Origin: Vitrella brassicaformis
Lineage: Eukaryota > Sar > Vitrellaceae
Reading direction: 5' to 3'
Assembly (NCBI GenBank): GCA_001179505.1
Contig: CDMY01000218.1
Coordinates: 87,784-151,783 of the forward strand
DNA: 64,000 nucleotides
This document shows, piece by piece, positions 24,348 through 36,299 of the stretch; within the stretch, counting starts at the first letter, position 1, and each line of letters starts with the position of its first letter. Made by a program: the position numbers and the translations under genes. The notes beneath the pieces are model-generated. The model saw only the letters and a list, made by a program, of their open reading frames with translations. It had not been told where the DNA came from and made no database searches.

Positions 24348-24700
24348 CGCTACGGACGGGATCTACCAGGGGGCTGCTACAGGGGCTGCATCTGCGCCGC
24401 AAAGAAGAGGCCTGAATGAATTGAATGCAAGATGCAGCCATGTGTGCATCAAATTTTCAATTTTCCTCTCAGCTCTTGCTCACCGCGACAGTGCCTCTTG
24501 CAAACAGCCACCACAGTCAAACGCTTCCGGATCCCTTTTGCTCGCCGCGAGCTTCAAGCTCGCATCCGTCGAGGAGGAACGCGAGGCGGTTTTTGGTTTT
24601 TCTGGAGCGGCGCAAGCGTCGGAAAGCCTCCTGCAAGTGTGTCGCTTGGCAGTGGCCAGTATTGCTGGAGATGCGCACAAGGCCTTGACACCAACTCACC
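24348..24700. promoter_or_regulatory. Shared upstream region of a divergent gene pair
   Basis: 353 bases separate the ARM-RING gene (minus) from the coiled-coil gene (plus). It should hold both promoters. No consensus box is obvious. Confidence 0.4.
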
Positions 24701-26518
24701 ATGGAGGAGGACGGCGGCGGCCCTTCAGGTCAATACCGAACCACACGCACCGAGTCGCGCCGCATCTGGCGAAAACAGCCCTGTGATCCGTTGTGGTCTC
24801 TACCATCCTCTCCTCTGCTGGTGTGCTCAGGTCCGTCGACGAGTCGTTCTTCAGGGTTGGGCGATGGGGAGGAGACCGTGGCGGCTCTCAAGGAGAGATA
24901 CGCCGCACAGATGGCAGAGATGCGCGAACGGCTCGCAGAGCTTCAAGCCGACTGGGAAAACCAGGTCAGGCAGGCGCGGGCGTGCACACGCCTCACTGAC
25001 CAACGAGGAGAGATGAAGCACAGCACGGCCCCTGTGTTTGCTTCCCTCCCTCCTGTCTGTCGTTAGATCCGTATAGTCAACGACCTGCGTCGGCAGCTGG
25101 AGACAGCGTCGTCGATATCGTCCTTCTCGCCCCGGTCCATGGTGGCCTTCCCGCCATCGCCACGCAGACGGCCGTCATTCTTCGGACTCTCCAACGGCGA
25201 CGTCAGCGACCGCGACAGAGCTGACGCCGCCACGGACAATGGCAATGACGACCTGGGCACCGGCAGGGCCACCGACGATGGGGGGGCGACGGCAGCTGGT
25301 GGTGGTGCCATGGACGAGGCGCAGGCACAGCTCGTCGAGTCTCTGCAGCAGCAGTGAGTGTCGCCTTTCACGACACTAAAGGACATGGCTGGAGCGGCAG
25401 ATGATGTGCTTCCTGTGTGGGTGTGTGGTGTGGTGTGCGGCTACTGTGTGTGTGTGTGTTCAGGATAGTGGAGGTGTCAACGGTTGTAGCGACTCGCGAG
25501 GCGGAGATCCAGAAGCTGCAGGACGGGCTGGACCAGCTGACGTGCGAGAGCCAGCAGCTGCGGGGCCAGCTGTCGGAGAAGGACCAGATGCTCATACGCC
25601 TGCAACACAAAATCATGTGCCTCGAGGTATGCAACACAGGCAGGCGCAATGGAAGCAACCACGCACTGTCTGTCTGTCTGTCTGTGCTGTGCTGTTTGTC
25701 AGGCGTCTAAGAACAGCGGTTCTCCGGTGACGTCTGACTGGTCCATCACTCACGCGTTCCCCCCGGCGCCCATCGGCCTCCCCGCCAAGACCTACCGGCC
25801 CCCATCCACCCCCTCCATTGACCACCCCCTCCGCCCCATCTGCTCCGACCACGACCTCATGATGCGCGAGAACGCCACTCCCAATGTCATCCCCTGGTCG
25901 CCACAGCTCGTGCGCCCATTCGCATGTCGCACCACAGCCAAGCGGAGCAGCCCCCCCTCGCCATCCGCGGCCCACCACCATCACACGTATCGGTCGTTCC
26001 ACCGGGGGTATTCCCTCACGCTGCCCCGGGAGCCGGAGCCGCTGGGCGAGCAGACGCCGCCCGGAATCAGCCGGGTATTTGCGGCCATCGAGAGGATAGA
26101 GGAGCCCGTCAGCCCCCCCATGCGCGGCTACGTCAAGAGGTCCTTCTCGATGCCCGTCAACCACCCTTCCATGATCGTCAGCCTCCCCCCGCTCTCCCAG
26201 GAACCGGACACCGTCTTCGTCCTCAGCAACATGCAGCACCAGCAGCAGGGCGAGGAGGGGGAGGGCGAGAGCAGCAAGCTCCACGCCACCACCAATGGCA
26301 TTGACGGGGGGTGCGGTGGCGGTCTGCGGATGCGCGAGATGCCCACTCACCACCACCACCACCACCATACCGAGGCGACGTCGACCGAGGCCGAGTCGCG
26401 TGACAGCGGGGGGTCGCCATCGTTTTGCGTCAAGGTGGTGGATGAGGCCATCCCTGTGGTGGTGGATGCGGGCACCTCAGACCGACTGATGACGCCGCGG
26501 GGGGACCATGACATGTAA
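24701..26518 (+). CDS. Coiled-coil protein with long disordered C terminus
   Basis: Five exons: 24701-24728, 24831-24964, 25067-25353, 25464-25626 and 25703-26518, closing to 475 residues. Start MEEDGGGPSG. Residues about 20-70 are helical (AALKERYAAQMAEMRERLAEL), and a second coiled coil lies in exon 4 (REAEIQKLQDGLDQL, LRGQLSEKDQMLIRLQ). The last exon is Pro/Ser/His-rich, with a seven-His run and short conserved-looking patches (SRVFAAIERIEEP, VSLPPLSQEPDTVFVL). No catalytic motif. Likely a scaffold or cytoskeleton-associated protein, but the function is not known from sequence. Confidence 0.75.
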
Positions 26519-29500
26519 GCGCACAGGGGAGAGAGGCGAGAGCAAGGCGGCGCATGACATCGCTCGGTCATCCGCTGTGTTGTGTTGTCTCCGTTCATCC
26601 AGTGCGGTTTTGCCGTGCCCTCTGGTGGCCCTCGGAGATCAGGCGTCAGGAGGCAATTGATGGATCGGGGGAGGGAGGGAGGGAGGGAGCAGAGAGGAAG
26701 CTGTTGTGTCGGTCAGTGTATGGCTGGGGTCGGTCTGTCCGTATCAATCAACGAAGCGAGCCAATGGTCCGTCAGGTGGTGTGGTGTTACGCTATTTATT
26801 TGTCTAGCCATCCGATCCACTCATTCCATCACATACCATTACCCGTCCATCTCTGTCCCCCCACACACGCAATGAACACCCGCACCCACTTTTATGCACC
26901 ATCCACAGCTGTGCACACGGGCCGATTTGTCCCGCTGTGTCAGTGAGTGAGAGGGAGAGAGAGATGTTGGTTGGTCTTGCGTCACGGACCTCAAGCACAC
27001 AGACAGAGCAACTCTTTCCCCTTCCCCTCACAGACAGACAGACAGACAGACAGCCAGGCGCACTATCGTTTACCCTTTCTCCCCCCCAGCCCATCCCTCC
27101 CTCCCTCCCTCCCTACTCGCTCCATTCATTTCTCTCTCTTTCTTTCTTGGTTCGTCTTTGACCTGCGTGGCTGGCTGGCTGGCTGGCTGCAATGGTCGAT
27201 AGATCAGCAATTTTGTCGCCGGGGGCTGGGGGGTGGGGGTGTGGGGCTGACGGATGCCTGTTGGTTGGTTTGTTGGTTGGTTGAGGTTGTGGCGGGCCGA
27301 TCGATCGGCTGCGTGCGCACTTTGAACAAGAGCAAGAGACGCACATCTATAGACACAAGGTACTTACGTATGGACACATACTCCGTGCCTGCCTGCCTGC
27401 CTGCCTGTGCGTAAGATCGTTTCTCTTCTAATTCCTTTCTGGTGTGTGTACGATCGACCGACTGACCGACTGACTGACCGACCAAAGCAAGCCCAGCCAG
27501 GCCAATCACTGCTCTCCTTCGTGCGACTCTGCTCTGCCCGTGCCTGCATTGCATTCCATGACGCCTGTCTGTGTTTCTGTGCGTGCGCGTAGCCAGCTCG
27601 TGTACAGCAGCAGCAGCAGCAGCAGAGAAGGGAGGGATCATTATATATCGCTCCGGTCTCTCATGTGGCTGTGTGTGTGTGAGACTCCGTCTGTGTGAGG
27701 GTGGGCGGTGGCCTGTTGGTATGGGGTGTTGGGGTGTGTGCGTGTGGGGGTGGGTGGGGGGCACGTCTGTCTGTATAGCGCTTGTGGTCGGTCGCCTCTT
27801 CTGTCTCTCTCTTTCTTCTTTGCATGTCTACACGTGTGTGTGTGTGTGTTGCGTATATGGATGGTTTGTCCACATCCATTTTTTCGCACGTGAGAGCTGT
27901 GTGTTTTCATGTGAGTGACCCACTCTCTCTCTGTGTTTTGATTGACTCCTCACTCACTCACTCACTCACTCACTGAACGAACGAACGAATGAACGAACGA
28001 CTCCCTGACTCCTCCATGGCTGCACTTGCATACAGCTGCATGTCATCGTGTCGGTCGGTGCGTGTGGGGGGAGGGGGGGAGGGTGTTGGGTGTTGGGGTG
28101 ACTATGTATGGCTTAGTAAATAGATCCTGTTTATCTACCGGGACAACAAAGGGACGCCTGGCTATCCATGTTTGATCAATGAATGGTGGGTGAATGGGGA
28201 GACTTTTCTATCTCTCGGCGGCGGCGGCCTGGGAGGGATTTTGTGATGGCCATGGCGGTCGGTCGGTGAGTGAGTGTAGGGATGCGTATTTTTGTCATCT
28301 GCCGTGTTGTGTGCGTCGTGTGGGGTGCGGTGGGTTGCTTCTTCTCTCTCTATTGTCGCCATTCATTGCATGCCATCGATCAGCCAGTCAGCCCACCGAC
28401 GACTACTGACTGCATACGCTCCACGGCAGTTTCAGACAAACGCCGTTTGTTTGTTCGTTCGTTCGTTCCCCTCCCCTCTCCGCACACACACACACACACC
28501 CACGCCCTCATCCACCCACTCACATCCACACACTGCATGCCATCGATGCCTGCATGGCTAGTATGAGTCCATGTGTGTCTACCGCCAGCGAGCGAAAGAA
28601 AAGTCGTCAGATGGCTGGCCGGCCGGCTCCTCCGTTTTCATACGTTTCATGATACGCTCTCGTGGGTGCGCGTGTGTGCCTGTGGGTGGATGGATGGATG
28701 CGTGTGTGTGGGGAAGTGCCCATGGATGCTGGTGCGTGCGCGTGCATTGCGTGTTGATGCCTCCTCACCTCACACCATGGCTGGCCGGCTGGCTTCGGCA
28801 CTTACGAGGACCAAACGAACAAAGTATTTTTTGTATCCACCTACCGCTGCGAAATGGGACGGACACATGCACACACACACACACACACGAGAGGGAGGAC
28901 ACACGAGAGGGAGGACGACTGATGGATGTCGCGGGGTGGGTGTCTATGCTCCGTGTCTGTTGGTGACGGAGGGGCCGAGTGGGTGGGGTGTGCGCGCGCG
29001 TGTTCATGGCTGCTCTCGCGTCTGCATGTCTGTCTGTCCGTGCCGCTCGCTTTTTACTCTGGGGTGCGATGATGCGTGCGTGATGCATACGGGCAGTGCA
29101 CACGAGAGGCTGCTTTGAAAGAAAGAAACAAAGAACGAACGAACGGGGAGTATGTACGTATGTGATGGATCGATCGCTGTGTACGTGTACGCAACGTCCT
29201 GCTGCTGCTGTTTGGAGAGAGAGGGCGTGTATACGTAAGTCTGTCTGCATACTTATACAGTTCCACTACAGGCAGGGGCGTCGCGGTGTGTGTGTCGTAT
29301 TACCTGCTATCTACTTTCTGCGGATGTCTATCTGCTACCTGCTGTCTACCTACTGCCTACTGATGGATGGATGGTCTTGTTTGAAAGTCCAATGCAATGG
29401 TGCGTACTACTCTCTCTGTCTGTAGGCCCGTACACACACATACGTCATGCGTCATGCGTTCGTCCGTAGAGACTGTCTGCCTGTGTGTTGCCCTGTGACC

Positions 29501-29797
29501 TTTGCCTTTATATTTATGTGACATATCTATCAGCCTATCATTCAGCGAGCGGATTGGTCCATCCATCTCTGTCCCGTACGTATCTCGTGTGTCTCTGCGA
29601 CTCGAGTTAACACATCCTTGGATGAAAGATGCTCATGCCCATTGCCCAATCGTCAACATCCCCTCACAACCATCTCACATGGCCCGACGCGAGCTGAGAC
29701 GGCATTGGTCGCGACCTGCCCCCAAACTTGTAAAGATGATGTCGCTCGATTTTTTTCCGAGTCGTTTCCCCCGTCGCGTTCTGTGAGGAAGGCGTGA
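26519..29797. other. 3.3-kb microsatellite-rich region without a convincing gene
   Basis: The longest stretch without coding support. It contains many tetranucleotide runs: GGGA (about 26670-26700), CAGA (27032-27052), CCTC (27098-27115), GGCT (27167-27188), TGCC (27389-27412), GACC/GACT (27456-27484), CACT (27950-27974), GAAC (27976-27998) and TTCG (28448-28470), plus a CAG run at 27606-27625. ORFs here are repeat-driven and lack consistent splice partners. The stretch may include long UTRs, a noncoding RNA or simply repeat. Confidence 0.5.
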
Positions 29798-29839
29798 ATG
29801 CATCATTTCCCTAGATTCGAAGATAGAAGGCCGGTCATC

Positions 29840-32800
29840 ATGTCCGACACACCGTTCCGTGACGGTCACAGTGACGCCGCCGAAGACGGCATGCGTCCGC
29901 ACCCTCCCGCCCCTCCCGCACACCCCTCTGCGGCCGCATCGCTCCTCCTGGGCCGTCTGGCGGGTCAGGGCGGCTTTCCGGCGTCACTTATGGGTCAGTT
30001 GCCGTTGGGCTTCGGTCGGGTGCCGAGACGCTTCGTAGAGTATGATGACGCAATGGAGAAGTGGCTGGCTGTGGAGGAGGGAGGTGAGGGAGGCAGTGAG
30101 GGAGGCAGTGAGGGATGCAGCTAAGGGGGAAGGAAATGGCAAGGAGCGACTCGTTCATATATGGTGTCTGTTGTGTGTGTCTGTGTGTGTGTGTGTTGTT
30201 TGGCATGCAGGTGTGCCGTACGTTCGCAGCGCGAAGCCATTCGCTGACAGTCAATATGGCGGCAAGGAGCAGGTAAAGCATGGAAGAGAAAAACGATAAG
30301 AGTCACATTGTCTGTCCACCCCTCTCTGTTTGCATTCCTGTGGCTGACGGATGGCTGCATTGCATTGCGCTGCATTGACAGGCGAAGGAGGCGGCCATCG
30401 CGTATTTGAAGCAGCTGCCCGCCCCTTCGCGTTTCATGTACCGCCCTCCCGCCGCCTACCACCACGCCAGTCATTTCCCCTACCATCACGCCCACCACCA
30501 CCACCCCGCCATGTCGTCGAGTGTGAAGCAGCGCGTCATGACGGTGTCAGTGCCCACTGAGCTCGAGCTCAGGGCTGCGTTGGCTGACGGCAGAGTCGGA
30601 TACGATCACAGGAAGGTCAGCAGGCCAAGTCAGACAGGGGGAGAAGGGTGTGAGTGGGTCGGATGGACGTCATGGTGTTGTTTGCCTATGGCGTTTCACC
30701 CATTTGCAGAAGTTGGTAGTTGGGACTTTGTTTCACGAAGGAGCACCCGTGCTTAGACAGTGGTTCGCCCCCGGCCAATACCGTAAGCAAGCCAAGAAGA
30801 AACGCCGAAACCCACACATGCAGCCGGAATGAGAAGCTTCGGATCACACCTTCCTCTGTCGTATTTCTTTGCCTCAGGTAACTTCGTCGCGGCGCAGCTG
30901 CGGGCTCTCATGTGGGTCAACGAGCAAGAGCAGCTACTGCAGCGGCCCCGCTCCACCCACAGACAGCGACGCCAGGCCAGCACCCCGCCCCAGCAGACCG
31001 AGACACAAGAGTCGCACGAGGACAGGGAGGCCGCGTCGCTGCATGCCGTCATCGAGGCCAAGAGGCGGGTGCAGGAGATCCGCAAGAAGAAGGCCGACGC
31101 GACGGTTCCCAGGGTGGATGTGGACCTCACCCTGACCAACGGGCATGACGCCGGTGTGCATGGCTACATCAGCAAGAAAGACGAGGAGCTGATGGACCTC
31201 CTCGACGAAGCCGACAGCCGGCAGCAGCACCAGCAGCAGCAGCAGCAGCAGCGTGAGCGTGAGCGTCCCCCCCGTCCGTACTCGTATGTGCCCCCCACCA
31301 ACCCCACACCCTTCCCACGGCGGCCGCTGCAGTTCCGCCCGTTCAGCTTCGTCCGCCACCCCAACAGCGGCGTGCCGATGCCCTTCAACGCCCCGTCACT
31401 CGTGCAGCGCTTCCACTACCCCTTCAGTCCTCTCATGCCCATGAGTGACACAGGCGGCCGCAGACAGCAGCAGTCGACCAGGGGGCGCAAGGGCTCCTCT
31501 CCCCTCACCCCATCCCCCCCACCCACACCCACACCCCGTAGACACAAGAAATCCCACAACGACACAATCGACGACAGCGGGGTCGTCAGGCGCCAGACGC
31601 ACGAGAGGAAGAGACGGAGCGCGGGGGCCAAGGCACCACATCAGCGCGGGAAGGTCGCCCTTAAGGGGCAGCCCCCGCACCCTCACACACATCGCTGCTA
31701 CCGCACCGCCCGCTTTAGCAACCCCTGCGGCCGCGCATTCCTCCGCTTTCTCGGGCCCCCCACCGGCACGCGACCGGACGACGGTGAGAAGGACGGCGTG
31801 CGCGCCAAGGATGAGGGCGAGATGTGCAAGGAGATGACGGACGAGGTGCTGGCTGAGCTGCTGCTCTCTCTGCGCAAGGGCGGCTTCTACCAGCGTGCAG
31901 ACAAGACAGAGGAGGGGGCGGAGGGGGCGGAGGGGGCGGAGGGGGCGGAGGGGGCGGAGGGGGGNNNNNNNNNNNNNNNNNNNNNNNNNNNNNNNNNNNN
32001 NNNNNNNNNNNNNNNNNNNNNNNNNNNNNNNNNNNNNNNNNNNNNNNNNNNNNNNNNNNNNNNNNNNNNNNNNNNNNNNNNNNNNNNNNNNNNNNNNNNN
32101 NNNNNNNNNNNNNNNNNNNNNNNNNNNNNNNNNNNNNNNNNNNNNNNNNNNNNNNNNNNNNNNNNNNNNNNNNNNNNNNNNNNNNNNNNNNNNNNNNNNN
32201 NNNNNNNNNNNNNNNNNNNNNNNNNNNNNNNNNNNNNNNNNNNNNNNNNNNNNNNNNNNNNNNNGGCGGAGGGGGCGGAGGGGGCGGAGGGGGCGGAGGG
32301 GGCGGAGGGGGGGGAGGGAGAGGGCAAGCGAGACGGGAGTGGCAATGACGACGACCACCAGAACGATGGCGACCGGCCCAAGGACGGCGGCCCGCAGCAC
32401 TCGGCTCACCACCAGGAGACACCCAAGTGCGGCCACGCCCATCCGCCACCCACGCGGCCGGCCGATCAGCAGCAGGGCAGCACACCCACCAGCACCACAA
32501 CGCAACAGCCCCACCAGCACGCTCCTACTCCCGTGATCCCCCTGAGCCATCTCACGACTCTTCCCCTCCCATCCTTCGACACACATGGCCGACCCAAGCG
32601 CAAGCGGGACAACATAATGGTCTGCCACGCTGGACGGATTGGCGACCCCTTCCCGCCACAGCACACACCCATGGTCGCTCTCCCGCCCTTGATGCAGCCA
32701 CAGGGGTGTGCAGGCGGCGAGACTGGCAGCGAGGGCCCGGCCCACAAGAAGAGGAAGGTTCGCGTCGTGCCGGTGCAGTCGGACCAGTATGTTTCTTCAG

Positions 32801-32994
32801 AGGGCAGCCATGAGCAGCAGGAGGGCATCGGCCGGCCGTTCGCAGGGCTGCTGCAGGACGGCTTGATCTTCAAGAGAGTGAACGGGTCGGAAGAGCTGGT
32901 TGCCATAGGCAGACGAACGGCATTTCAACCTGTTTGTGTGTGTGCAGGTGAGGTGAACGGATTGGGGGACAGAGCCAAGGCAGTCGACCCATGA
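29840..32994 (+). CDS. Large low-complexity protein with GAE minisatellite and nuclear signal
   Basis: Five exons: 29840-30083, 30211-30272, 30382-30615, 30720-30782 and 30878-32994; phases close. The start could also be the in-frame ATG at 29798. The folded part is at the N terminus: VPRRFVEYDDAMEKWL, AKEAAIAYLKQLPAP, MTVSVPTELELRAALADG, KLVVGTLFHEGAPVLR, FVAAQLRALMWVNEQEQ. A helix EAKRRVQEIRKKKAD and a Gln run follow. The long last exon is Pro/Arg-rich, contains repeats of GAE encoded by GGGGGCGGA, is interrupted by a 300-N gap, and includes AHKKRKVRVV, close to the classical SV40-type nuclear localisation signal. I do not recognise the N-terminal domain. Probably a nuclear regulatory protein. 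Confidence 0.65.
31915..32316 (+). repeat. Coding minisatellite, unit GAGGGGGCG (Glu-Gly-Ala), spanning an assembly gap
   Basis: Perfect 9-base units flank the gap on both sides (about 31913-31964 and 32265-32310). The unit keeps the reading frame and encodes repeated Glu-Gly-Ala. The true copy number is unknown because the gap sits inside the array. Confidence 0.9.
31965..32264. other. Assembly gap (300 N) inside the minisatellite
   Basis: Exactly 300 unknown bases; the flanking sequence is the same 9-base repeat, so collapse of the array is the likely cause. Confidence 0.99.
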
Positions 32995-33178
32995 GTAGTG
33001 TTCTTTACACCACAGCACGACAAGACATATCTTTTTGTGTGTCATGAGTGAGTCTGCACACCCACCCCATACGCACCCACTCGTTGACATGATCGAACCA
33101 CACACAGTGTATGTGTGTGCGTGTGTGTGTGTGTGTGTGAGTGGAAGCGTATCTGTTTGTGTGTGCGTGACGGACGAC
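32995..33178. other. Convergent intergenic region with TG repeat
   Basis: Short spacer between two convergent genes with a (GT)n run at about 33115-33138. Nothing else seen. Confidence 0.4.
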
Positions 33179-34548
33179 TCAGAATCCCTTCTCCCCTTTG
33201 ATGCTGAAATGTTCTGGAAACTTGTTCCTCCGCCTCTTCTCCACTGCCATCCTGTCGGCAGAAGCCCTCGCGTCCTCCAACCTGATCGCATCACACGCAG
33301 CACACCACACACGTGTCTCGTGCCACTTGTTGGCCTTGTGCTGTGTGTCTGCTTACTGCCACTTCTTGGGATTGATCAGCCGGTCTCTGGCCTGCTCGCG
33401 AAGCCATATCTGCAGCCATCCATCCATCCAGCCATCCATCCAGATAATCCCGGCCATGAGTGACAGTAGCCAAGAGTGACCTCTCTAGGATTGGGCAGCA
33501 CCACCCCATAGCGTCCCTTGGTGGTCGTTCGCAGGAGTGCCGCCTCAATCTCTCCTGCCTCATCACCTTCCTGTTCTTCTTCTGCTGCATCCTCCCCCTC
33601 CTCGGCTGACGCAGCCACTTCATCCGCCTGTGTGGGCGATGCCTCAGCGGCCTCAGGCTTGTGACGACGAATCGTCGAAGCGCCCATCACCCTGGCCACA
33701 CAGAGACACGAGGTTGAGAGGGCGTCTTTGCTGTGTCATTTCTCTCTGCCTGCCTACGCGGCTTTGGCTGCCAGTGCGGCCAGCCCTCTCTCCGTCTTGG
33801 CCTCGCGGCATATGTCCACGAGCTCGGTCATCCGGATGCCGCCCTCTGAAGATGTGGGCACCGGCAAGACATGGAGTGCTGTCGACAGGAGCTTGGGCGG
33901 CAGGGGGGCGGGGAGTGATTGTGTCTGTCTCTGCAGGTGCCTCTTGGTCTGGCCATTGGTGTCCTCCTCTGCTGGTGGGGGCTTTCTCTTGTAAGCCGTC
34001 CTCTCCCTTTCAAGCACCTTCCGTCGCTTCTCGAGCAGAATCGTGGCTGAAGTCGTTGATGATACAAACAGACACATGAGAAATGATGAGCCCATACAGA
34101 TGCTTGTATGCCGCATTTGATTCATGTGGCTGGCTGACCGAAGTCAGGTGCGTCTTTCCTCTGTGTGGGCGGCAGCAGGTGTGCGGGGAGTGCAAGGGTG
34201 GACGGTGCGTCAGGTCTCGTCGACACCGGCGGCCGAGGGCAACTCGCATATCCCACAAACTTCTCTGCAGGGAAAAACGGTATCCATATGCACACCAATC
34301 GCTAGCGAAGAGGACACAAAAAATGGCGTTCATGTGTGTGCGCACGGATGTACCTGGGAGCACGACATTGAAGAGGAATGAGTTGGCCGTCTCCTTTGCC
34401 TGGTGTTCGGCCTCTTCCTCGGGCGTGTAGAGCTGCGTGTATGCAACGAACATGACGCGACCAATCCATACGCAGGCACGTGAGTGCAGGTGTGCTTACG
34501 ATGCCAAAGTGCCGTCGCATCTTCGTGTCGATGAAGCCTTCACGCACG

Positions 34549-34634
<86 letters not shown>

Positions 34635-34900
34635 GAGCGAGTGTGCCATACTGGATGCATGTCTAAGCGCCTGCTGACCTGACACGTCCGGAACGAAGCA
34701 CGGCACTCGCCGCCCCCTGCGAGAAAGAATGAAGACACCGACACGCGAGAGTAGGAAGGAGGGGGCCGCTTTCAGAGCCTTGTCAGCGTGAGTGTCCTTC
34801 CTGACCTTGGGTCGCATGTGATGCTCTTGCCCGTGCGCTGGTCTATCTTGTAGAAGCCACCCGTGAGGGCGTTCTCGCGAACTGACAACGCTGTCGCCAT
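33179..34900 (-). CDS. Unknown basic protein, conserved-looking N terminus
   Basis: Nine exons with closing phases from the ATG at 34900 (MATALSVRENALTGGF) to TGA at 33179. Exon 1 is 34806-34900. Joined peptides read YKIDQRTGKSITCDPRG, RRVPCFVPDVSG, FIDTKMRRHFGI, LYTPEEEAEHQAKETANS, then a basic stretch (ATILLEKRRKVLERERT) and MTELVDICREAKTERGLA. An acidic block (SAEEGEDAAEEEQEGDE) precedes KGRYGVVLPNPRE, and the end is DRMAVEKRRRNKFPEHFS. The consistent splicing over nine exons argues for a real gene. No known domain is recognised; the style (short, basic, with an acidic insert) would fit an organelle ribosome or RNA-associated protein, but that is a guess. The intron at about 34541-34620 is almost pure CA plus GA repeat. 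Confidence 0.6.
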
Positions 34901-35182
34901 AACGAGGACAACTGCAAGATAGCTGAGTCACGTGGGTGGATGTGGGTCTTGTTTCGTGGCGGCTGCTGCTGGAAAAACCCTTGGTTTCGTCCCTGATCCT
35001 GTCCGAGACGGTATGGCCATTACCGGCCCGGCCGGGATAGTGCAAGCTCAATTTTCCTTCCTTCGAGGAAAAGATCTTGGGACTTGAGAGTGCTTGGGAG
35101 CCTGATCTGTGTCGCACGCGCTTTGGGGAGCTTGGGAAGGGAAAGAGGAAATTGCTCCTGCCTCCGACGAAAGCAAGCGGCG

Positions 35183-35221
35183 ATGTCTGGTCCGTGCTCG
35201 CTTTGCGGCAAGTCGACTTGA
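35183..35221 (+). pseudogene. Decayed duplicate of the MYND first coding exon
   Basis: The sequence reads MSGPCSLCGKST followed by TGA. It closely matches the true first exon at 35321, which encodes MSTSGPCSVCGKSTQ. It lies 138 bases upstream in the 5' region and has lost the second Cys pair. A local duplication of the exon and promoter-proximal DNA is the simplest explanation. Confidence 0.55.
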
Positions 35222-35320
35222 GGGTGCTTGTCGGAGGAGCTTTGGAGTGCTTTGGCCCGGCCGATCCGGGGAGGGGGGCGTTGAAAAAAGAAAGGGGGAC
35301 GACCAGGGAAGCACGCGGCG

Positions 35321-36136
35321 ATGTCGACGTCGGGTCCGTGCTCGGTGTGCGGCAAATCGACGCAGTTTCGGTGCTCTCTCTGCAAGGTAGGTATATATAG
35401 AACGCACGGGGAGCGGTGATGTGGATGCTGCACGTGTCGGTTGCTTGCTGTCTGTCTGCAGTCACGATACTACTGCGGAAGCGCATGTCAGAGGCAGGAT
35501 TGGCGGAGCGGCCACAAGGAGGAGTGTTCCCGCGATTGTGAGGGCTCACGGGAGACCCATGCCACGGAGATCAGGTCGACATCGGAGGGCGAGGTCTTCG
35601 GTCGCAGCTTCATGTCCTCCAAGCCACCACATGCTCAAGAGGCAATGGAGTACATCTGGGACGCCTTCGACTGTGGGGTGGACACACAAGGCTACATAGA
35701 CAGACGCCGACTCGCCAAGAAGGCCCTCAAGATCGACCCCAACTGCGCCGATGCCCACTCGACACTGGGCTGGTGTCGAATGCAGCTGAAAAAGCTGTAT
35801 GACGAGGCGCTTGTGCTGATGGACCGTTCGATTGAGGCGGCCTATGCGACGGAGCCCGGCCTCAGGGAGGCCTCGCAGAAGGAGGGCGTCCAGCTCCCTT
35901 GGGGCATCATGGAGAACAGGCCGTTCCTGCGGGCGGTGCACGGCAAGGCGATGGTGCTGCACAAGCTGGGGCAGGTTGACCCCGCCATTGGTGAGTGCCG
36001 CAAGATCCTCAAGTGGAACCCGAGCGACAACCAGGGGGTGCGGGTGCTCATCTATGACTGGCTGAAGGAAAAGGGCGCCCACCGAGAGGCCGAGGAGTTC
36101 AAGACGAGCTGGAAGAACAGCTGGGGCGGCTTCTGA
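35321..36136 (+). CDS. MYND zinc finger protein with TPR-like repeats
   Basis: Two exons, 35321-35386 and 35462-36136, give 246 residues. The MYND finger (residues about 7-45) is complete: CSVCGK, FRCSLCK, YYCGSACQRQDW, HKEECSRDC; the intron falls between the second and third Cys pairs. MYND fingers bind short proline-rich peptides. The C-terminal part contains TPR-like helices: LAKKALKIDPNCADAHSTLG, ALVLMDRSIEAAY, FLRAVHGKAMVLHKLGQVD, PAIGECRKILKWNPSD. No SET domain is present, so it is probably an adaptor, not a methyltransferase. Start chosen because it begins just before the first zinc ligand and follows GCGGCG. Confidence 0.85.
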
Positions 36137-36299
36137 AAGCAACAGAGCGGCCTCTCGGTGTGTGTGTGTGTCAGTCAGAGAGCGGTGCAATTAATGCTGT
36201 CTTCTGCCTAACAGAAAGGAGGATGGGATTGCCAGCTGATAATCGATCAGTGAACAATCGATTGAATGAATGGAACGGAATAAGTGAGTTCATATTCAG

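Noticed and set aside
26950-28500. Tetranucleotide arrays as a CRISPR-like or satellite array
   Set aside because: They are pure microsatellites without unique spacers of constant length.
31396-32745. Minus-strand ORF of 449 residues across the GAE minisatellite
   Set aside because: It is the shadow of the plus-strand coding repeat; the open frame comes from the 9-base unit and the N run.
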